Part shown: in pieces, positions 49,220-61,251 of the stretch | Position numbering within the stretch: position 1 is the stretch's first letter | Layout of the letters: each line of letters opens with the position of its first letter | DNA from: Leucaena leucocephala | Taxonomy: Eukaryota; Streptophyta; Magnoliopsida; Fabales; Fabaceae | NCBI GenBank assembly: GCA_037074615.1 | Contig: CM073562.1 | Coordinates: 14,679,001-14,743,000, forward strand | DNA: 64,000 nucleotides | Direction of reading: 5' to 3' | The notes under the pieces: model-generated | Database searches by the model: none | Seen by the model: only the letters and a program-made list of their open reading frames with translations | What the model was told of the DNA's origin: nothing | Translations under genes and position numbers: made by a program

Positions 49220-52200
49220 ATAATTAATGTCTTAATATATGTGGTTTGATCCTTCATATAAATATCTTAATTTATTTTCTCTCTCTCATCTTAATTTTTT
49301 TGCCACACATTACCCTCCTAAAGAGCATAACTTTTCTCACTCTTTTCGCGCATTTAATATTTTTATTAAGAGAGGGATATTTTTGAAAAACGATAATAAT
49401 TTTTCCATTATAATAATAAATAAATAAATAATTTAAATAAAAATTTTAATATCCACGAATTAATTAAATAGGTAGAAGAACGTAGGACTCAAAGAACCCT
49501 ACCTCCTTTAAACCCGTAAAAGTTGCTATAAATTATGGGAACTTACTGGATTTCTGTGCCCCAACCTTTTGTTTTGTTTTTTTCCCAATGCCGTGCCGCC
49601 ACTTTTATTATTATATGTTAAAGCCTAATGGGGACTACTAAAAATAAACACCTAAGTCCAAGAAGCTTGGATGTATGTCACAAACCCATTGGCCAAAAAT
49701 GGGTAATGGTGGGAATGAAGGATAGTGGATGGGCTTTTTTAAATAAATAAACACTATAAATAGTAAGTAAATAAAATAAAATAAAATAATTATTGGGGGT
49801 ACATATTCAAAAAATATCATATGCTTTTTGTTATGACAGACTCAAACATGTTCTATTCCATACCCTTATTTATTATTAAATTAATTAAAAATAATATATG
49901 TAAAGATATATTGCTTAAAATAAATATAAATATATTTTATTCTTAATATAAAATTGATATATTAATAAGGGGATTTTTTATTTTAGGAAAAGAAAGTGCA
50001 ATGTCTTTAGAATTTTTGTTTTATTAATAATTATTTTTATAAAAATAATAATAAATAATAAAGTTACTTTACTAAACCCAATGAAATTGAAGTTGGGTTC
50101 CCAAGTTTGAGTGGCGCTGAGTCTCTTGGGCTTATCCAACCACTGCCCTCTTAATAACTTTTCCCAATGGTCTCCACGTGCATATCCACCCAAATTTGTC
50201 TAGCCATTCACTTCTTAAAATTACATTATCCCCTTGAGGGTGTCGATTTTTGGATAGTACTGCTTGTGGTTTCAGTGGTTCTAATTTTTAACTACTTTAA
50301 ATTTATTTTTAAAAATTTATCCTATCTAATATTAATATTATATAAATTTTTTTATCCTATTTTAAATCGATAATAAATTTAATTCTATCTATAAAAAAAT
50401 ATCTTATTAAAAAGAATTTAAAGTCTTTTATCTTTTTTTTCACTTTTTTAAATATTTCAATAAATTCATTGCCAAGAATCAACACTTTTTTCTTTTCCCT
50501 TTTAACTTTGGCTAGGAAAACAGAGGACCTTTTCTTGCAGTAATTTTTAACTATCTCTTCACAACTGATAAGAGTTTTTTTTTTTTGGTTACAACTGATA
50601 AGAGTTAATTACTCCATCTAGTCTTACAGAGTGGACGTTTTGACCACGTGACTTTATTAGTGATTCATTGAGTCAAAATTTCAAACTGACAAATATAAAA
50701 TCTATTTTAAAAATTTTAATTTAATCTTAAATATAAAATCACATTTTTTTATATTTTATATTAATTTTTTTATAATACTACTATTTATTAGGTTATTTTT
50801 ATTCATGCGCATTAAATATTAATTAAGTAGCAAGGTTATTTTTTTTAAAAAAATCATAACAAATTTTTTTACATAATAATAACAAATAACAAATTTATAT
50901 GCTTTTTTATTTTATGAATTAAGTTACTAGGGCGTTATGTTTATAACCATTAACCAGAGAGAGTGTATCATTAAAATTGTCTAAAAATTGTTTTAATTTC
51001 TATATTTGATCAAAATAACTACCATAAATTTGGAAAAATATATACTTTCCCTATAAAAACTTGTTTTAAGAGTGTATTGTCCCATTTTATAAGAGCCAGT
51101 TTGAAGTGGTAGAAAAAAGGTCATAAAGAAGTTTCCAGGTGTATCACGTTGAATGTTGTGAATTATGATATATGATGAATTAAAAAAATAAAGAACTTTG
51201 TATTAGAAAATAATCTTAAGTTGACCCCAATGAAGAAGAATGATACAATTCGCCATTGTTGTCACTATAGAGACCTTACATAACTCTTTCTGGTTAGACT
51301 TTTGCCTTTCCATGAAGTGTGAACCATAACAGTGGGATGATGAGTTGCAAATTGATTAGGACATGAGGGTGAATGTGGGCAAATGTCAACGATTTGGTAG
51401 AATTAGAGTTATATCTCATAATATCAATTTAATTATATTTAAGCCCAAGAAAAAAAATTATTTTTTTATAAAATTAATTGAAAATAGAATTTCATCACAT
51501 AACCGCGATTTAATTTAGTTGAAGAAATTAATATTTTAAAACATTATGAATAGGGGTTTATATCTTTATTAGAAGATAAATTCACATTTAGTATATGATA
51601 ATAGCTTGAATAAGATTATTTTAAATAAGGGGATCCTTATATCATATAGTAATAATTTTATAAATTAATATTTTGGGGAGTTAAATGCATTTTCCCCACA
51701 ATTTTAATTTAAAAAGAGGTTAGGTTTTTTCTCTATTTTCTAGGAGGAAAAACCATCCCTCATATAAGGGAAGGTTTTGTTCCTTTTAGAATGTCAACAT
51801 TCTTTATTTTTTCGGTGTTATAATAAATAATTATAAACTTCCTATTTTTGTTGTTGCTTTCCCTTTTTAATTCCTTTTCCCTATGTCTACACAAAAAGGT
51901 TGTGGTATGAATTGCAAACCTATAAAAGAACAACTCAAAGTTACTAGTGCCAAACATCTCTTGGTTTAATCTGGGGATTGTCAAATACGACATGATAGCA
52001 ATGAATATGGGATATTTTTATATAATAAAAGAGTCAACGTGAGTTTAAATTGGGAAAAAAAAATTAGGTTAAGAGGAGTTTTGAAATCAATCATTTATCA
52101 TCTCACTTCATATGTTAGATAGCAAAAGTACAAGGAAATTATTAAAAAAATCTTATTGATTTTTTCTATCTGAATTATTTTTAAAAAATCTAGATCTTTG

Positions 52201-52700
52201 AAATAAATTTCGGACAAGCAAGATTTCAATGAGATATTTTTCAATAAATTTTCTTTACAAGTCCTGAACAATCATCTTAAATTTGAAGTGACCATTAATT
52301 TGCCTACTACGATCATTCATCCAAACACGGCCTAAGTGTCTTACCTAAAACAGTACTATATATGTCTATGAGACTGACAAGTGTAAGTGTGGACCAGTAA
52401 TGATAGGCTGAAATACATAATTTAACTTGTTTAAAAAAATTAAAATAATAAACTAATTCCAAAATCTGTATATAATCCCAACATAAAAAATGGACTCTAG
52501 TCTCACGAGTAACAGTGTCTCTTTCCGATAAATTACCCTTTTGGATTTTGGATTTTCAGTTACTAGTTGCGTTCGGGAGGCACGACTTGCGGTAACTCCT
52601 GATGAAGAGAGTGGAAGATCCCTGTCTTTGCTTTCTCTCTTTCTCATGATTGATGAGAAAACTATATTCTCCCACTCTCAGATCACTTTCTGTGGTTTTT
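49220..52700. other. AT-rich intergenic DNA upstream of the ARR gene
   Basis: No exon is supported on either strand. Short frames are AT-rich and isolated. From about 52,500 the base composition rises towards the ARR11-like gene; about 52,680-53,059 is CT-rich and probably holds its promoter and 5' UTR, but I cannot place a TATA box. Confidence 0.4.
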
Positions 52701-53059
52701 CGATCTCAACTTGCTGAAACCTCACCGACCTCTTCGAATTCATGTTTCCTTCTCTAATTTTCCATCATGACGACGACGCCTCTCGGATTATCTGAGCACA
52801 ACTTTACTACTGGTCCTCCTTTTTCAGCTCAGAAATTGAAGGAGTGGGTTCCAGAAAGAGAGTATATGTAAAAGTATTTGCGGGTTCTACTTTTTTGAGT
52901 GATTATTTTGCAGATTCTCTCTTTCTGTTTCCTGAAAATCTGGAGAATTCGTAGCAACCTTCTTCTGCTTACTTGACTCCGACTTGGTCTTAATTCTCTC
53001 TCGCTGCATTTGAATCGGAACCGTACCTGCCTCAGGTACACTTAATTAGTTCAGTAGGT

Positions 53060-56000
53060 ATGAGTAATAATACGTTATCTTCTCGACGCGATGCTTTCCC
53101 GGCCGGTCTCCGAGTTCTTGTCGTCGACGACGACTTGACGTGGCTCAGGATTCTTGAGAAGATGCTGAAGAAGTGCTCTTACGAAGGTTTGTTAACTGTT
53201 TTCCTTTTCCTTTCTTACATCGCTTTTCTTCTTTATCATGTGATGTAAGTCTGTCTCTGCTCAGGTTGAATTAAATCTTTATGTTTATTTCTCTTCCTGT
53301 TCTGTGAGTGAGGTATTTGTTAGAATAAGACTGCTTTGATGTTGATTCCACGCGGTTTACCTGGGTTTTATGTATGCTGGTTAACGAGTTTTCACTTTGT
53401 TAGAATCATGGTTTCTTAGTGAGCGAGGCTTATTTTTCAAGATGAAGAAATTGAATTGATCCTCCCGGTTATGACAAATTGTGCGATTAGGGTTCTTTTT
53501 CTCCGTAAGTCCATGTAATGTGGCATCAAAAGAGATGTTTGTGAGTTTATTTACTATATTGGGTGTTAAGAATTTGGTATTTGGGGCAATTCGCATCGGT
53601 ACGGAAGAAGAACACGGAGATGGCGATGGGGCAAAAAAATCAAAATGCTGTTTGATAGGTTGGAGATGGGAAAACCGATGGATCCTGTTCCTTCCATTTT
53701 GTGGCAGGGGCTTGTTCCATATGGCAGAGTCATTGCTGGAGATGAAAAGAGAAAAACTTTTTTATAGTTAAATGAAATAAAAAAATTAACTTGAAATTCT
53801 CGATTATATATTTTTTTCGGAACAGTTGATTTTTTTTCAAAGTTTTTGAGTCATTTAAGATAATTCCAAATTTAAGTTCCTTGCCATAAATTTATAACTA
53901 TTTTTAAATCCATTGTCATTTTTTATGCCCATTAACAAAAATTAGGTTTTAAATATTTTTATTCAATTCTTAAAATTATTTTATTCCAAAGATGGCCTGG
54001 TCACTTGTCACAATTTATTTTTATTTTTGTACATTTTTTATGTCGTCAAAGATTCTTATTGGACATAACTCGGTCGTGTCTTTCTTTTAAATATATGCCT
54101 TTAGTCTTTTTTTTTTGGACAACACATGTATACCTTTAGTCAATTGAAGGCATTATCCCTTTCATTGTTGAATATTGATTGAGATTGGAGTTTGATTATT
54201 TTGTTTCTTTTCTTTGATTTCCCTTTCTGGACTGCTTCACTTTCGTTAGAGATGGCTCTGTATGCTCTGTCTTGATGTTGCGAACGTCTTGTTTTATAAT
54301 GACATTATCATTTTTCTGTCATGTTTTTCAGTGACCACATGTTGTTTAGCAAGAGAGGCTCTAAATTTGCTTCGTGAAAGGAAAGATGGATATGACATTG
54401 TGATAAGCGATGTAAATATGCCGGACATGGATGGTTTTAAACTTCTCGAGCATGTCGGACTTGAGATGGATCTTCCTGTGATCAGTGAGTTCTCTGTCAA
54501 TAACGTATTCAACGTTCTCTTTAAATGAATGTTCAAAGTTCATGCTCTGACCAAATATGTGATGTTGTGCAGTGATGTCTGTGGATGGAGAAACAAGGAG
54601 GGTGATGAAGGGAGTTCAGCATGGAGCATGTGATTACCTCCTCAAGCCTATAAGGATGAAAGAGCTGAGAAATATATGGCAACATGTGTTCAGAAAAAGG
54701 ATGCGCGAGGCAAGAGAATTTGGAAGTCTTAAGGGTTTTGAGGGCTTTCAATTAATGAGAAATGGAGCAGATCAGTTTGATGAAGGGAACTTATTTGCTA
54801 TAGAAGATATGACCCCAACTAAGAAAAGAAAAAACCCAGATAGCAAACGTGATAACAAGGAATTTGGAGATCAATCTTCCACAAAGAAAGCCAGAGTAGT
54901 TTGGTCTGTGGATCTTCATCAGAAATTTGTCAAGGCTGTGAATCAGCTTGGATTTGATAGTAAGTTTTTAATGAACTTCCTATACAAAGTGTGAACACCA
55001 TTGATCACAATGACTAACAAAATCTATTGTGGCCCTTCTAATGTATTCCTCATGTTTCTTGTTTCGCAGAAGTTGGCCCCAAGAAAATTCTTGATTTGAT
55101 GAATGTTCCCTGGTTGACTCGGGATAATGTTGCTAGCCACTTACAGGTAAAATTTGGATTTTTCTTGTCGTTCCAGGGATTCCATTTAGAGACTACAGAG
55201 AAAGAAACTTGTATCACATGTAACTAAGAAATATCTGGGTTCCAAAATATTTCTAATCATGCACGTGATAATGTCGGGGAAAATGTTAAACACAGTAGGC
55301 GCCAAGAGCGTAGAGGGTTCCCATATGATACTGTCAGATGGAACAATCTCTCCACTATCGTCAATTATTAGTATTTTACAGAAGCACCACTACTGAAAAA
55401 GCTGATCCTCTTTCCACCAATAATTTAAAAAAAGAGCGGAACCTCTATAAAAGATCAAGAAAAAGAAAAGTGTAAAGAGAAAAAAAACACGTTTTGTATC
55501 AAAATGAATTTTGAAACTCATGGGATCTCATTGAGGGAAAAAAAATGTTTTGCAGAAATACCGGCTCTATTTGAGTAGGTTGCAGAAGGATGGAGATAAA
55601 AATTCTTCGACAAGTGGGATTCAACATTCTTCCTCAGGTGGGATTGAGCATTCGGATTTAGTTTCGAAAGATCCTGCAGGAAGTTTCTCTTTTCAGAACC
55701 CAACAGACAGGCAACAAAATGATGTTTCAATTGACAGCCAAAGATATTCAGATGGAACGTTACAACTTCAGAATGTGGATGCCATAAGTCATGAAACTAA
55801 TCTCAAGGGAATAATCTCAGAGGCTTCCATGGATAAAAGAACAGAAATGACTACCAACTTTCAAGAAACAAATATAAGAAAGAGTGCACAGAAGATCAAT
55901 GATCAGTCTTTTGCACCTCCAAATTCAGAAGTAAGCCACGCCGCAGCATTTGAGTGCACCAACCCTTGGAGGGCAATCTCAGAAATGCAACTCAAAAAAC

Positions 56001-56533
56001 ATCAGCCATATCTTCCAACTAAGGATCGCTTCAGCCACTTACCATTACATGGTACAGAGCATCTTATCCAGGTTGATAAATCACAAGCAGATGCTTCAAT
56101 TAGATCCGACCCATCATCCGTAGTAATGGAGAGAGAAACTGCTGCCGGTATTGAAACCAACCCTTTATATGCTGATTACACCAACGATTGCGCCGGTTCT
56201 GTTAGTTCCATAGGAAGTGCTGGTGGCTTTTCTATGCAGTCCAAGAGCTTTATGGGGAACGATCAATCTTTAGAATCAGTTTCTATTTCAAATTTGGGCA
56301 GGATAACAGAGGGGTTTAATCTGAACTCTGTTTCTGACCTGGAATTTCACCAAAGAAACCTACTTTTAGAAGGCGAGTTCGCTTCTTCTGCACCTTTGGA
56401 GGAGGAATTGAAATCGTTGTGGCTACAAGGTGAACGCTGTGGGAACTCTGGACTGCAGAATACAGAGATGCCAGAGTATTATTATGATCCAGGACTAACT
56501 GGGGAAGTTCCTGTAGGAAATATTGAGAATTAA
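53060..56533 (+). CDS. ARR11: ARR11-like type-B response regulator, C-terminus altered by a retrotransposon
   Basis: A nuclear transcription factor of the cytokinin phosphorelay: phosphotransfer to the receiver Asp releases the GARP domain to activate target genes. Exons 53060-53186, 54332-54484, 54573-54959, 55070-55146 and 55556-56533, all GT-AG, 573 codons as it stands. The receiver (about 17-135) has the acidic trio D23-D25, the phosphoacceptor D69 in SDVNMPDMDG and K118 in LLKP. A basic linker (TKKRKNPDSK) precedes the GARP/Myb-like domain (about 198-255) with NVPWLTRDNVASHLQKYR. The C-terminal part is acidic and Gln/Ser-rich. The last exon is interrupted after 56511 by a copia element; six LTR-encoded residues (VGNIEN) and a TAA at 56531-56533 follow. 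The missing 18 codons resume at 61547-61604, in frame, with stop TGA at 61605-61607 and a DQGLFIA ending like ARR11. DNA-binding and receiver domains are untouched. Confidence 0.93.
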
Positions 56534-56772
56534 AGGAGCGAGATCATAGGAGATAGGAGATTAATGACTTAATGATTCCCCACCAGATTTTATGCCTATT
56601 TTCATGTTGTAAATCCCATGATATTTGGGAAACCGTTATGTGTATTTGTGTATATATGTACCTTGTCATAGCTGAATAATATATACAGAAGAATCATTTG
56701 TTATCTTCTCTGTTGTGCTCTCTGCCCAAACAGTTGTGTTTCCGGCATCACTCTGAAGAATGCCTTCCAACA
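56512..56772 (+). repeat. 5' LTR of the copia element (261 bp)
   Basis: Begins TGTAGGAAATATTGAG and ends CCTTCCAACA, giving TG...CA termini. Its first codons are read through from the ARR frame and supply the TAA stop at 56531-56533. The primer-binding site follows without a gap. Confidence 0.95.
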
Positions 56773-59700
56773 TGGTATCAGAGCAGGTGGAGAGATCTTC
56801 TGTCGTCAACCCACCCAAAGTTGCTGGGCTTGAAGGATCCTCAATTCAGATTGTACCAGATCGCCTCACCGGGGATAATTATGTGGAATGGAGCCAATCA
56901 ATGCTCCTTGCACTCGATGGAAGGGAGAAACTGGATTTACTCCACAATGATCAACCACCTGCCGACGATGACGGTGTCCGCCGTCGGTGGAAATCAGACA
57001 ATGCACTGGTGGCCTCCTGGCTACTGAACTCAATGCTTCCTACTGTCAGGAAGAGCTTTATGTTTCTTTCTTCAGCAAAGGCAATTTGGCTCGCGGTAAA
57101 GGAAGCCTACGGGAAGAGACCAAATGCTTCTTTGATATTTGACCTGCGTGCTCGTCTCTGGGGAACCAAACAGGGCAACCGACCTCTGAATATGTATTAC
57201 CTTGAGAAGAACTCGCTGTGGCAGGAATTGGATATGCTGCAACATCGCGTATGGAAAAACCCAGAAGACGCCGCTGAGTATCGACGGTCTCTGGACGAAG
57301 AACGGCTGTTCGAGTTCTTGGTTGGCCTGAACCCCGTCTACGACGATGCTCGTGGCCGCCTCCTCAGTCGCTCTCAACTTCCGTCAGTCTCTGAAGCCTT
57401 CGCCCTCCTGCGAGATGAAGAGTCGCGCCGCCAAGTCATGTCACCGGAGATCATCGTTGCTGCAAATGAAACAGCGTCGGCGCTAGCTTCACGGGTAACC
57501 GACGCCAAGAAGGAGCGACCAACGTGCGACCACTGCAGGAAACAAGGCCACACGAAGGACCGCTGCTGGGATCTCCACGGGAAGCCGCCTGACTGGAAAC
57601 CTCGACAGAGAAAGGGGAGAAGTCATCTGGCCGACGCTCAACACGTTGATGAACTGGGCTCCGCGACTGAAGGCTTCACGTCCCAATATCACTCAGCGTC
57701 TCAAATGGGCTCAGGAACTACAGGTACAGGCCCAATACACGTGGGCTCTGAAAATGCAGGCCAAGGGCGTGACAGGTTCAATCTGGGCCTTAGTGGGTCT
57801 GGTACAGGCCCAATACAGGGTCATTCTCACCTGGACTTAAGTTCTGCAGGCCCAACTTATGGTTCCTCCACTCATGATCCATTGACACAAATCCTGGAGC
57901 GTCTCATTGCCCTTGAAAATCAGTCTCATAAACAACCTACTGCCAGTGTCGTCCAGAAAGGTAACTTTTTTAAAGCCCTAGCTACCATTAAAGGTAAGAT
58001 TACAGGACCCTGCTGGATAGTAGACTCTGGTGCCTCAGATCATATGACTGATGATGCTTCCTTATTCACTACTTATACTCCTGCCACCTCCTATCTGGCC
58101 GTAAAAATTGCTGATGCCTCTGATTCCTTGGTAGCTGGTAGCGGTACCATTAAAGTATCTACTACACTGACACTTCAGGATGTTTTGCATGTTCCAAAAT
58201 TGAAATGCAACTTATTGTCTGTGAGTCAATTGAATAAACAAGAAAACTGTCATGCTGATTTCTTTGCGACTCATTGTGTTTTTCAGGATCTGTTCACGGG
58301 AACGACGATTGGTGTTGCTAAGGAGCTTGATGGATTGTATTACCTGAATGACTGTCACAAACCAATATCTTATTCCTGTAATAAAGTATCTCTCCCTCGG
58401 GCTAGTGAGTTGGAATTATGGCACAAAAGATTAGGGCATCCAAATTTACAATATATGTGTAAGGTGTTTCCCTCAATCTGTTCAAATAAAAACTTTGATT
58501 TTTATTGTGATTCATGTGAACTTGCTAAACACCATCGCACATCTTTTCCCAAAACCTCCTATCACCCATCTAGCCCTTTTTCAGTTATTCATAGTGACGT
58601 ATGGGGCCCATCTCGTATCCCAAATCGTACTCGTTCAAAATGGTTTATGACTCTCATTGATGATCACACTCGTGTCAGTTGGGTTTTCCTCTTAAAGGAT
58701 AAATCTGAGGTACGCCAAACCTTTATTGATTTCTACCATATGATACATACCCAAATTCACACCAAAATTCAAACACTTCACACCGATAATGGTACTGAAT
58801 ACTTTAATCACCAATTATCCCTGTTTCTTAAACAACAAGGTGTTACTCACAGGAGTTCTTGTCCTCATAGCCCTCAACAAAATGGGATCGCTGAACGCAA
58901 AAATAGACACCTCCTTGAAACAGCTAGGGCTCTTCTCTTTAGTAGCAATGTTCCCAACTTTTACTGGGATGACGCTATCCTAACTGCTACTTTTCTGATC
59001 AACCGAATGCCCTGTAAACCTCTGTCTTTCCAAACACCTCTCCAGGTTCTCCACCGTCACTTTAGCCTACCCTACCTGGAAAATACCTTACCACTACGGG
59101 TATTTGGATGTACCACATTTGTCCACCTTCACCACACTCACAAACTTGATCCCAAAGCTGTCAAATGTGTCTATCTCGGCCCTGCTGGAAACAAAAAGGG
59201 GTACAAATGTTTTGATCCTATCTCTAAACGCCTCTATGTCACTTGTGATGTCACCTTTCATGAGCCTATTCCCTTTTATTCCCCGTCCGTAGTTCAGGGG
59301 GAGTATTGGCATGAACCTCAACCTCATACTCAGACAGATACTGCACCTATGAACCCTCATCTTGCACCTGATCGCATCTATGTCCTTGAGGATGAGGTAC
59401 CTAACGAAAGGGAAGAGAACACTAGTTCAGGGGGAGATACTACCAGATGGGGACAGGTCTATACCCGTCGTAACATAAACATGACAGGCGATACATCCCA
59501 AGCACCTGACACACTCCAAGGATCTGAACCGGGAATAGGTCCTAACACAGAGGATACAGAAGCACAAGCGACTGACAATCTTGACCTTCCTATAGCAGTA
59601 CGAAAGCAACGCAGAACATGCACAAGGTATCCTATAGAGAGGTTCGTTTCTTATCAGGCACTATCATCAAAACACTTTGCTTTCGTATCTCACCTTGATC

Positions 59701-61244
59701 AGATCAAGATACCAGAGAACATCAATGAAGCCCTTGCTAGTTCTGAATGGAGGCAGGCAGTGTCTGAAGAAATGAAGGCCCTTGAAGACAACAAAACATG
59801 GGAAATAGTTGAGCTACCCAAAGGGAAGAAAGCAGTCGGCTGCAAATGGGTCTTCACTCCTAAGTATCGTGCTGATGGAAGTCTCGACAAATACAAAGCC
59901 AGGTTAGTGGCAAAAGGTTTTACTCAAGTATATGGAATGGACTATACAGAGACATTTGCTCCAGTTGCCAAACTAAACACCATCAGAATATTATTCTCTC
60001 TTGCCGCAAACCTAGATTGGCCACTACACCAGATGGATGTTAAAAATGCCTTTTTAAATGGAGAACTCAAGGAAGAAGTATATATGAAGATGCCTCCCGG
60101 ATTCCCAGGAAGGAAAGCCAATCAAGTGTGCAAACTAAAGAAGTCGTTGTACGGACTCAAACAATCCCCTCGGGCATGGTTTGAGAGATTTACTACAGTG
60201 CTGAAGAATCAAGGGTACATACAGGGCCAGAGTGATCACACTTTATTCTTCAAACATCAAGAAGGGAAGAGCGTGATCTTGGCGGTATACGTGGATGACA
60301 TTGTCCTTACAGGTGATAATCCAACCGAGATAGAAAAAATCAAAGGGGCATTAAATGAAGAGTTCCAAGTGAAAGATCTCGGAGAAATGAAGTACTTCCT
60401 AGGCATGGAAGTGGCTAGATCTACGAAGGGCATCAGTATCTCACAGAAGAAATATATCTTGGACCTCTTGGAGGAAACAGGTATGCTGGGGTGTAGGCCA
60501 AGTGATACTCCTATAAAGACAGATAAGATCAGAGATGATGAAGAAATGGGGAAGGCTGTGGATATGGGAAGGTACCAACGTATGGTCGGAAAACTAATTT
60601 ATTTGTCACACACAAGACCCGACATTGCTTATGCTGTTAGTGTAGTAAGCCAACATTCCCATGATCCTAAGCAACGACATCTCAATGAAGTCTACAGGAT
60701 TCTCAGGTATTTAAAAGGTTCTCCCGGGCTAGGTCTCTTCTTCAAGAAGTCCAGCAAGAGAAATGTGGAAATATTGACCGATGCTGATTGGGCGGGAGAC
60801 CAGGATGACAGAAGATCCACCTCAGGTTATGTCACCTATGTTTGGGGAAATTTAGTTACATGGCGGAGCAAGAAACAAAATGTGGTTGCCAGAAGTAGTG
60901 CTGAAGCTGAGTTTAGATCTATAGCTCTCGGAATCTGTGAGGGTTTGTGGATAAAGCGAGTTTTGGAAGATTTAAAGATGACAATAGGATTGCCCATCAA
61001 ACTTTATTCCGATAATATGGCAGCACTCAATATGTCACATAATCCAGTTCAACATGATAGAACAAAGCATGTGGAAATAGATAGACATTTCATACGAGAG
61101 AAGATTGATGAAGGGACAATTGATCTCAGGCACATCCCCTCAAAAGAACAGATCGCAGACGTCCTCACAAAGGGATTGACTAGGGACAAGTTTGAATACT
61201 TCATTGGCAAGTTGGACATGATAAATATTTATGCTCCAACTTGA
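56760..61244 (+). CDS. Copia gag-pol polyprotein, open frame (1,494 aa)
   Basis: One uninterrupted frame. The first ATG (56760) lies in the LTR end; the ATG at 56772, overlapping the primer site, is the likelier start. Parts in order: a gag domain of the UBN2/retrotran_gag type (about 15-240), a CCHC zinc knuckle (C256, C259, H264, C269), an aspartic protease with D422 in VDSGASDHM, a GAG-pre-integrase HxxLGH-type region (about 545-605), an integrase with D613, D676 and E712 in the expected D,D(35)E spacing, a reverse transcriptase (about 1010-1255) with YVDD at 1177-1180, and a copia RNase H (about 1335-1475) with DADWAGD and SSAEAEF. All catalytic residues I can check are intact, so it could be competent. 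It ends in the polypurine tract, as in many Ale-type elements. Confidence 0.95.
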   Translation: MPSNMVSEQVERSSVVNPPKVAGLEGSSIQIVPDRLTGDNYVEWSQSMLLALDGREKLDLLHNDQPPADDDGVRRRWKSDNALVASWLLNSMLPTVRKSFMFLSSAKAIWLAVKEAYGKRPNASLIFDLRARLWGTKQGNRPLNMYYLEKNSLWQELDMLQHRVWKNPEDAAEYRRSLDEERLFEFLVGLNPVYDDARGRLLSRSQLPSVSEAFALLRDEESRRQVMSPEIIVAANETASALASRVTDAKKERPTCDHCRKQGHTKDRCWDLHGKPPDWKPRQRKGRSHLADAQHVDELGSATEGFTSQYHSASQMGSGTTGTGPIHVGSENAGQGRDRFNLGLSGSGTGPIQGHSHLDLSSAGPTYGSSTHDPLTQILERLIALENQSHKQPTASVVQKGNFFKALATIKGKITGPCWIVDSGASDHMTDDASLFTTYTPATSYLAVKIADASDSLVAGSGTIKVSTTLTLQDVLHVPKLKCNLLSVSQLNKQENCHADFFATHCVFQDLFTGTTIGVAKELDGLYYLNDCHKPISYSCNKVSLPRASELELWHKRLGHPNLQYMCKVFPSICSNKNFDFYCDSCELAKHHRTSFPKTSYHPSSPFSVIHSDVWGPSRIPNRTRSKWFMTLIDDHTRVSWVFLLKDKSEVRQTFIDFYHMIHTQIHTKIQTLHTDNGTEYFNHQLSLFLKQQGVTHRSSCPHSPQQNGIAERKNRHLLETARALLFSSNVPNFYWDDAILTATFLINRMPCKPLSFQTPLQVLHRHFSLPYLENTLPLRVFGCTTFVHLHHTHKLDPKAVKCVYLGPAGNKKGYKCFDPISKRLYVTCDVTFHEPIPFYSPSVVQGEYWHEPQPHTQTDTAPMNPHLAPDRIYVLEDEVPNEREENTSSGGDTTRWGQVYTRRNINMTGDTSQAPDTLQGSEPGIGPNTEDTEAQATDNLDLPIAVRKQRRTCTRYPIERFVSYQALSSKHFAFVSHLDQIKIPENINEALASSEWRQAVSEEMKALEDNKTWEIVELPKGKKAVGCKWVFTPKYRADGSLDKYKARLVAKGFTQVYGMDYTETFAPVAKLNTIRILFSLAANLDWPLHQMDVKNAFLNGELKEEVYMKMPPGFPGRKANQVCKLKKSLYGLKQSPRAWFERFTTVLKNQGYIQGQSDHTLFFKHQEGKSVILAVYVDDIVLTGDNPTEIEKIKGALNEEFQVKDLGEMKYFLGMEVARSTKGISISQKKYILDLLEETGMLGCRPSDTPIKTDKIRDDEEMGKAVDMGRYQRMVGKLIYLSHTRPDIAYAVSVVSQHSHDPKQRHLNEVYRILRYLKGSPGLGLFFKKSSKRNVEILTDADWAGDQDDRRSTSGYVTYVWGNLVTWRSKKQNVVARSSAEAEFRSIALGICEGLWIKRVLEDLKMTIGLPIKLYSDNMAALNMSHNPVQHDRTKHVEIDRHFIREKIDEGTIDLRHIPSKEQIADVLTKGLTRDKFEYFIGKLDMINIYAPT
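56773..56784 (+). other. Primer-binding site for initiator tRNA-Met
   Basis: TGGTATCAGAGC directly after the 5' LTR is the standard plant copia site, complementary to the 3' end of initiator methionine tRNA, which primes minus-strand synthesis. Confidence 0.95.
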
Positions 61245-61251
61245 GGGGGAG

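Noticed and set aside
49978..50373. Overlapping 71-aa and 68-aa frames on opposite strands
   Set aside because: Low-complexity, hydrophobic, AT-rich tails and no family resemblance.
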